Shown: in pieces, positions 5,242-9,526 of the stretch
Layout of the letters: each line of letters opens with the position of its first letter
Position numbering within the stretch: position 1 is the first letter of the stretch
Assembly: GCA_024710825.1 (NCBI GenBank)
Contig: JANJUA010000241.1
Span: 1 to 9,526 of the forward strand
Reading direction: 5' to 3'
Length of the DNA: 9,526 nucleotides
From: Solirubrobacteraceae bacterium
GTDB taxonomy: Bacteria > Actinomycetota > Thermoleophilia > Solirubrobacterales > Solirubrobacteraceae
Notes under the pieces: generated by a model
The model's input: the letters and a program-made list of their open reading frames with translations, nothing else
What the model was told of the DNA's origin: nothing
The model's database searches: none
Made by a program: the position numbers and the translations under genes

Positions 5242-7302
5242 ATGACGAGCTTCCTCAAGCGGGCGCAGCGCTACTCGGACCTTGTCGCCGCGGGCGTCGT
5301 GGTGCTCGTGGTGGTGATGATGGTGGTGCCGCTGCCGCCGTTCGTCCTGGATCTGATGATCACGGCGAACATCTCGGCGGCGCTGGCGATCGTCATCGCG
5401 ACGCTCTACCTGCCGCGCGCGCTGGACTTCTCCGCGTTCCCGTCGCTGCTGCTGCTGACGACGCTGTTCCGGCTGGCGATCAACATCAGCGTCACGCGCC
5501 TGATCCTGCTCGACGGCGACGCCGGCCACGTCGTCGCGGCGTTCGGCAGCTTCGTGGTCGGCGGCAACGTCGTCGTCGGCCTCATCATCTTCCTGATCCT
5601 CGTGGTCATCCAGTTCGTCGTCGTGACCAACGGCGCCGGCCGCGTCGCCGAGGTGGGCGCCCGCTTCACCCTCGACGCGATGCCGGGCAAGCAGATGGCG
5701 ATCGACGCGGACCTGAACGCCGGCCAGATCACCGAGGAGCAGGCCCGGGAGCGGCGCAAGGAGATCTCCGACGAGGCGGACTTCTACGGCGCGATGGACG
5801 GCGCCTCGAAGTTCGTCAAGGGCGACGCCATCGCCGCGGTCCTCATCACCATCGTCAACCTCGTCGGCGGCATCGTCGTCGGCGTCATGCAGCAGGGCAT
5901 GCCGTTCGGCGAGGCGGCGCAGCACTTCTCGCTGCTGACCGTGGGCGACGGCCTCGTCGCGCAGATCCCGGCGCTGCTCATCTCGGTCGCCACAGGCATC
6001 ATCGTCACCCGCTCGACTTCCGACAAGGACCTCGGCACCCAGCTCACCGGACAGATCCTCGGGCAGCGCAAGGCGCCGATGGTCGCGGGCGTCGTGGTGT
6101 GCTCCTTCGCGCTCGTCCCCGCCCTCCCGAAGCTCCCGTTCCTCATCATCGGCGGCCTGCTGTTCTTCGGCGGTCGGGCGCTCGGCAAGATGGCCGACAG
6201 GCAGGCGGCCGAGGAGGCCGCCGCGGCGGCGCTGCCGGCGCCGTCGCAGCTCGACCCGAGCACCGACAGCGCCTACCGGGAGCTCGCCATCGACCCGCTC
6301 GAGCTCGTGATCGGCTTCGGCCTGGTGCCGCTCGTCGACGCTTCGGCCGGGGGGTCGCTCCTGCAGCGCGTCTCCGCGGTGCGCAAGCAGCTCGCGGGGC
6401 AGCTCGGCACGGTCGTCCCGAAGGTCCGCATCCACGACGAGGTCGGCCTCGGCTCGCACGAGTACGTGCTGAAGGTCAGGGGGACGGAGGCGGCGCGGGG
6501 CCGGGTGATGGCCGGCCACCAGCTGGCGCTGGACCCGGGCGACGCGTTCGGCCAGCTCCAGGGCGTGCAGACCACGGAGCCCGCGTTCGGCCTGCCCGCC
6601 ACGTGGATCGCCGAGGACGCCCGCGCGGAGGCGGAGGCGCTCGGCTACACGGTCGTCGACGCCGAGTCGGTCATCGTCACGCATCTCACGGAGACGATCC
6701 GGTCCAACGTGGCGGAGCTGCTCACGCGCCAGGACACCAAGGAGCTGCTCGACGGCCTCAAGGACGTCAACGAGGCGGTCGTCAACGAGGTCGTGCCGGA
6801 CCTGCTCTCGATCGGCGAGGTCCAGCGCGTGCTCCAGGCGCTGCTCGCCGAGGGAGTGTCGATCAAGGACCTCGGCACGATCCTCGAGGCCATCGGCGAC
6901 AAGGCGCGCGTGACGCGCGACCCGGCGCTGCTCGGGGAGTACGCGCGCCAGGCGCTCGGCCGCACGATCGTGGCGCCGCACGTCGAGGCGGACCAGACCC
7001 TGAAGGCGATCGCCCTGGACCCCGCCGTGGAGCAGGAGGTCTCGGAGGCGATCACGACCACCGCCGAGGGCGAGTACCTGGCGATGGCGCCGGCCCAGGC
7101 GCAGGCGCTGCTCCAGGCGCTCGGCGCCCAGGTCGACGAGGCCGTGTCGCGCGGGCGCCGCCCCGTCCTGTTGTGCTCGTCGCGCGTGCGCCGCCACCTG
7201 CGGCGGCTCTGCGCGCAGGCGCTGCCCCAGCTTTCCGTGTGTGCCTACAACGAGGTCACGCCCGGCATCAACGTCGAGACGATCGGAGTCGTCACCGCAT
7301 GA
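5242..7302 (+). CDS. flhA: FlhA, flagellar type III export-apparatus protein
   Basis: FlhA forms the nonameric ring of the flagellar export apparatus, with a membrane domain coupling to proton flow and a cytoplasmic domain docking chaperone-substrate complexes. At 686 residues it has standard length. About eight hydrophobic segments occupy the first 330 residues or so. The FHIPEP family hallmark lies at about 138-158 (EVGARF, then TLDAMPGKQMAIDADL), followed by RRKEISDEADFYGAMDGASKFVKGDA in part. The soluble domain begins after about 330 and runs to a C-terminus with VIAP-like (IVAPHVE) and PGINVETIG segments typical of the family. ATG 5242 is chosen because it precedes the first helix directly and lies just downstream of the predicted promoter. 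No Shine-Dalgarno sequence is evident. The stop overlaps the flhF start (ATGA). Confidence 0.97.
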   Translation: MTSFLKRAQRYSDLVAAGVVVLVVVMMVVPLPPFVLDLMITANISAALAIVIATLYLPRALDFSAFPSLLLLTTLFRLAINISVTRLILLDGDAGHVVAAFGSFVVGGNVVVGLIIFLILVVIQFVVVTNGAGRVAEVGARFTLDAMPGKQMAIDADLNAGQITEEQARERRKEISDEADFYGAMDGASKFVKGDAIAAVLITIVNLVGGIVVGVMQQGMPFGEAAQHFSLLTVGDGLVAQIPALLISVATGIIVTRSTSDKDLGTQLTGQILGQRKAPMVAGVVVCSFALVPALPKLPFLIIGGLLFFGGRALGKMADRQAAEEAAAAALPAPSQLDPSTDSAYRELAIDPLELVIGFGLVPLVDASAGGSLLQRVSAVRKQLAGQLGTVVPKVRIHDEVGLGSHEYVLKVRGTEAARGRVMAGHQLALDPGDAFGQLQGVQTTEPAFGLPATWIAEDARAEAEALGYTVVDAESVIVTHLTETIRSNVAELLTRQDTKELLDGLKDVNEAVVNEVVPDLLSIGEVQRVLQALLAEGVSIKDLGTILEAIGDKARVTRDPALLGEYARQALGRTIVAPHVEADQTLKAIALDPAVEQEVSEAITTTAEGEYLAMAPAQAQALLQALGAQVDEAVSRGRRPVLLCSSRVRRHLRRLCAQALPQLSVCAYNEVTPGINVETIGVVTA

Positions 7303-8516
7303 GCGAGCCCCGCACCTACCGTGGCAAGAGCCTGGCCGAGCTCCTTCCGCAGATCCAGGAGGAGCTCGGGGAGAACGCGGTCGCCGTCGAGGTGCGCCAG
7401 GGGCGCCAGGGCGGCGTGGGCGGCTTCTTCGCGCAACGCTGCGTCGAGGTCGACGCGGTCCCGGCGGCGCGCGACAGCGCGGACTTCGAGCGGATCCTGG
7501 CGGAGGCGCAGCGGCGGGGCGGCGGCCCGTCCGAGGCGCCGGTCGCGCCCGCGACGCCGACGGAGGAGCTCGCGCAGGGCGATCCGTCGGTGGGCGACGT
7601 GCCGGACGACGCCACGGCACTGGCGGCGATGTTCCGCCCGGATGCCCCCGCTCCGCCCCGCTCCGCCCCTCCGGCCTCGACCCACCCCGCGCCGCTCCCA
7701 TCCGTCTCGCCCGCTCACCCCGCGCCGGCCCCGATGGTCCCGTTCGAGCCGGCCTGGCCGGAGGCGGCCGTCGCCGTCCACCGCTCGCTGACCGCCAGGG
7801 GCATGGATGCGGAGCTCGTCGGCGAGATCGTGGGCGAGGCCGTCGACCACCTGCTCCCGTTCTCCTCGGCCGGCGCGCTGCGCCCGCTCGTCGCCGGCCA
7901 GCTCGCGCGCTGCCTGCCGCCGCTGCCGCGGCGCCGGCCCGGCAAGCTCGTGATCGGCTTCGTCGGCGCCGGCGGCTCCGGCAAGTCGCGCTGCGCCGCG
8001 CGCCTCGCGCTCGCCTACGCCAACCGGGGCGGCCGGCCCGTGGCCTGCCTGACCCTGCGGGCCAAGGACCGCGGCGCGCAGCTCGTCGCCGACGTGTCGG
8101 AGGCCGGCGTGCCGGTCCACGTCGCCGAGGACGCCGAGGAGGCCCGCTCCTTCGTGGATCGCGTCGGCGACAGCGCGATCGTGGTCGTCGACACGCCCGG
8201 GGTCTCGCCGCGCGCGGAGGCGGAGCTGCGCCAGCTCGCCGCCGAGCTGCGCCGGCTCCAGCTCGACGAGTGCCATCTGACGCTGCCGGCGACGCTCAGC
8301 CCGCGCGCCGCGGACGAGCTCGTCCGCGGCACCCGCCCGCTCGGCGTCGACGCGCTGGCGATCACCCACGTCGACGAGACCGAGCATCTCGGCACGGCGA
8401 TCGGCACCGCGATCGACGCGCAGCTGCCGATCTCGTTCATCGGCCGCGGCCCGGACGCGCGCACGGGCCTGCGCCCCGCGCTCGTAGAGGCGCTGGCGCT
8501 CGAGCTCGTCGGATGA
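7299..8516 (+). CDS. flhF: FlhF-like SRP-family GTPase with divergent motifs
   Basis: FlhF is an SRP-type GTPase that helps set flagellar position and number at the membrane. The 405-residue protein has the normal three parts. A basic N-terminal region starts with the typical TYRGKSLAELLPQIQEELG (about 6-24). A Pro/Ala-rich linker spans about 114-145. A helical N domain and a G domain complete it. G-domain motifs are a P-loop GAGGSGKS (223-230), VVVDTPG (295-301) and THVDE (356-360). Several signature positions differ from usual FlhF: the DTYR-type element is replaced by RAKD near 254-257, DTAGR is DTPGV, and the TKxD lysine is a histidine (H357). Position after flhA with an ATGA overlap supports the name. 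Catalytic competence is uncertain. Confidence 0.88.
   Translation: MSEPRTYRGKSLAELLPQIQEELGENAVAVEVRQGRQGGVGGFFAQRCVEVDAVPAARDSADFERILAEAQRRGGGPSEAPVAPATPTEELAQGDPSVGDVPDDATALAAMFRPDAPAPPRSAPPASTHPAPLPSVSPAHPAPAPMVPFEPAWPEAAVAVHRSLTARGMDAELVGEIVGEAVDHLLPFSSAGALRPLVAGQLARCLPPLPRRRPGKLVIGFVGAGGSGKSRCAARLALAYANRGGRPVACLTLRAKDRGAQLVADVSEAGVPVHVAEDAEEARSFVDRVGDSAIVVVDTPGVSPRAEAELRQLAAELRRLQLDECHLTLPATLSPRAADELVRGTRPLGVDALAITHVDETEHLGTAIGTAIDAQLPISFIGRGPDARTGLRPALVEALALELVG
7646..7665 (+). repeat. Tandem duplication of a 10-bp unit in the flhF linker
   Basis: CCCCGCTCCG occurs twice in immediate succession within the segment encoding the Pro-rich linker of FlhF. Because the unit is not a multiple of three, gain or loss of a copy would shift the frame ahead of the GTPase domain. 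With only two copies this may simply reflect proline-rich coding. Confidence 0.5.
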
Positions 8517-8596
8517 CGCCCGCAACCGTCGTCCGTCCGTCCATGTCCGCCGTCAACCTCTCAACCAGTTCCCGAAGACCCGCCGAGGAGGAGAGC

Positions 8597-8932
8597 ATGG
8601 CCAGGCCCAAGCACGTCAAGGCGAAGCCGTCCGAGCCGCTCGCGTACCAGCCGCGGCTGTCGGCCCATCCCAAGGCGCGCCGCCAGATCGACGCGGTGAA
8701 GGCGTGGAGCGGCCTCGTCGCGTTCGGCCTCGTCCTGTACCTGTCGCTCGACGCCGGCCTGCCGATGTTCGAGGCCGGGATGCGGGCGATCGCCGTGGGC
8801 GTCGGGGCGTACGTGGTCGGCTGGGTCGCGGCCGTCGTCGTCTGGCGCCAGGTCGCGGTCGCCGAGGTCGAGGACCTGCACCGGCGGATGCTCGCCGCCC
8901 AGCGCGACGACGAAGGCGCGGCAGCCGCCTAG
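8597..8932 (+). CDS. Small two-helix membrane protein of unknown function, flagellar neighbourhood
   Basis: I do not recognise a named family. The 111-residue product has a basic, proline-containing cytoplasmic-like N-terminus (residues 1-36). Two hydrophobic segments follow, at about 37-51 and 64-83, joined by a short loop with LDAGLPMFEAG. The charged C-terminal tail (VEDLHRRMLAAQRDDE) is probably helical and cytoplasmic. The start at 8597 is preferred because AGGAGG (8586-8591) lies five bases upstream. An in-frame ATG at 8513 overlaps the flhF stop (ATGA) but would add a non-conserved-looking 28 residues. The 80-bp gap after flhF (8517-8596) shows no convincing promoter or terminator, so co-transcription with flhF is likely. 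The gene sits where flhG is often found. A role in flagellar placement or motor function is only suggested by location. Confidence 0.8.
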   Translation: MARPKHVKAKPSEPLAYQPRLSAHPKARRQIDAVKAWSGLVAFGLVLYLSLDAGLPMFEAGMRAIAVGVGAYVVGWVAAVVVWRQVAVAEVEDLHRRMLAAQRDDEGAAAA

Positions 8933-8940
8933 CGGACCTC

Positions 8941-9129
8941 ATGGAGCGGCTCGAGCGCATCGGCCCGCGGCATCGGAGCGTCGCCGAGGTGACCGGCCCG
9001 CCGCGGGTGGAGCCGCGCGACCGGGACGCCGAGGGCGAGCGGCGCGCCCGCCCGGACAAGCGTCGCAGGCGGCCCCGGCCCGAGCCGCCGCCCCCCGCGG
9101 CGCCCGGTCACGTCGACCTGCTCGCCTGA
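8941..9129 (+). CDS. Small basic, proline-rich protein of unknown function
   Basis: This 62-residue ORF begins eight bases after the preceding stop. Its N-terminal part reads MERLERIGPRHRSVAEV. A very basic stretch follows (DKRRRRPRP, about residues 39-47), then a run of prolines, and a short less charged end, GHVDLLA. It looks disordered, with no membrane segment and no enzyme motif. No Shine-Dalgarno sequence is obvious, so translation would depend on coupling to the upstream gene. In favour of a real gene are its tight spacing, its ending before the next predicted promoter, and the absence of a better ORF in the interval. Against it are its short length and high GC, in which open frames are frequent by chance. 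Confidence 0.5.
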   Translation: MERLERIGPRHRSVAEVTGPPRVEPRDRDAEGERRARPDKRRRRPRPEPPPPAAPGHVDLLA

Positions 9130-9169
9130 CCCGCTCGCTACGGGAGCCGCGTCACGTCGGCGGGCTCCG

Positions 9170-9202
9170 CTCAAGCGCCCGCGCCGGCGTCCGATGACCG
9201 GG
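9170..9202 (+). promoter_or_regulatory. Sigma-28-like promoter for the glycosyltransferase gene
   Basis: CTCAAG (9170-9175), spacer, TCCGATGA (9190-9197), then ACCGGG (9197-9202). TCAA-N15-TCCGATGA is among the closest of the four copies to TAAA-N15-GCCGATAA, and the 28-base CTCAAG-to-ACCGGG distance is kept exactly. The candidate GTG start at 9205 falls where transcription would be expected to begin, so the message may be leaderless. Confidence 0.7.
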
Positions 9203-9204
9203 TC

Positions 9205-9526
9205 GTGCAGGCCTCGATCGTGATCGTCCTCGACGGCGGCGCCGAGCAGGCGCTGCGCTGCCTGGCGAGCATCGCGGCGCTCGCGGGCGACCAGCCCGAG
9301 CACGAGGTCGTGGTGGTCGACGACGCCTCCGTTGGGCTCGAGGCGCTCCTCGCCCGGCTCGACGGCGACGTGACGCTGGTCCGCACCCCGCGGCGCGAGG
9401 GCTTCGCCGCCGCCGCCTCGCGCGGGCTGGGGCGCTGCGCCGGCGACGTCGTGGTGCTGTTGCGCGGAGCGCCCGTCGTGGCGCCCGCCTTCCTGGCCCC
9501 GCTCGTCGGCGCGCTCGCCGCGGACC
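9205..9526 (+). CDS. Family 2-like (GT-A) glycosyltransferase, N-terminal part (runs off right edge)
   Basis: GT-A glycosyltransferases move a sugar from a nucleotide-sugar donor to an acceptor. Here the location suggests modification of flagellin or another surface component, which is inference. The visible 107 residues show the first strand ASIVIVLDGG (3-12), a helix with LRCLASI, and VVVVDDAS (35-42), where D39-D40 match the donor-binding aspartates. GFAAAASRGL at 66-75 is very like the GFAAACNRGL element of rhamnosyltransferase-type enzymes. The segment that normally carries a DxD-like motif (LLNxD) reads LLRGAPVV at 85-92 and lacks an acidic residue. The GTG at 9205 is the only plausible start before the first strand: the frame is open back to the 9127 stop but has no ATG, GTG or TTG there. 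An alternative GTG at 9220 would cut the fold. Confidence 0.8.
   Translation, partial: MQASIVIVLDGGAEQALRCLASIAALAGDQPEHEVVVVDDASVGLEALLARLDGDVTLVRTPRREGFAAAASRGLGRCAGDVVVLLRGAPVVAPAFLAPLVGALAAD

Noticed and set aside
5136..5258. Longer TetR starting up to 5258
   Set aside because: The extension would run through the flhA promoter and start; the helix-turn-helix domain is complete from 5135.
2443..7701. A 1752-codon open frame on the minus strand and a 1618-codon open frame on the plus strand (3660-8516) spanning several genes
   Set aside because: Both are out-of-frame shadows in very GC-rich DNA, with low-complexity Arg/Gly/Asp-rich translations and no domains; they cross clear flagellar genes. 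Only the last 405 codons of the plus-strand frame (flhF) are real.
8552..8590. Possible fifth promoter before the small membrane protein (TCAACC repeated, then CCCGAAGA)
   Set aside because: The spacing is off by one, the -10 is poor, CTCAAG and ACCGGG are absent, and the region overlaps the strong Shine-Dalgarno of the next gene.

Overview
The window is very GC-rich, with GTG starts and tightly packed genes, and it carries the core of a flagellar export-gate and chemotaxis locus. Gene content and codon usage suggest a motile, high-GC actinobacterium. A Thermoleophilia/Solirubrobacterales (Conexibacter- or Patulibacter-like) source is my best guess, but it rests on general resemblance only. 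No RNA genes, insertion sequences, CRISPR arrays or intrinsic terminators were seen.

Layout: a left-pointing cheW-cheB pair (1-1096; cheB runs off the left edge) is divergent from a right-pointing export operon fliO-fliP-fliQ-fliR-flhB (1233-4545). A TetR-family regulator lies on the opposite strand (4515-5135) and overlaps the end of flhB by 31 bp. The flagellar direction then resumes with flhA-flhF (5242-8516), a two-helix membrane protein (8597-8932), a 62-residue basic/proline-rich ORF (8941-9129), and the start of a GT-A-like glycosyltransferase gene (9205 to the right edge). FliO/P/Q/R, FlhB and FlhA form the membrane gate of the flagellar type III secretion system. FlhF is the SRP-type GTPase linked to flagellar placement. 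CheW and CheB belong to the receptor-kinase array and its adaptation.

The main regulatory signal is a repeated promoter-like block, CTCAAG - spacer - (C/T)CGA - ACCGGG, found four times. Each copy lies just upstream of an apparent transcription unit: cheW (minus strand), fliO, flhA and the glycosyltransferase. TCAA-N15-(N)(C/T)CGA(N)(N)A matches the known layout of sigma-28 (FliA/SigD/WhiG-type) promoters, TAAA-N15-GCCGATAA. The cheW and fliO copies are back to back, with their -35 elements forming a perfect dyad. The flhA copy holds a perfect 7-4-7 inverted repeat between its -35 and -10, next to the divergent tetR, so that regulator may act on flhA-flhF. fliO and flhA also share an identical 15-nt leader element just before their start codons, and neither has a clear Shine-Dalgarno sequence.

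Other oddities: FlhF lacks several of its usual GTPase signature residues. flhG, often found after flhF, is absent and a small membrane protein sits there instead. The glycosyltransferase start has lost the acidic DxD-like motif.
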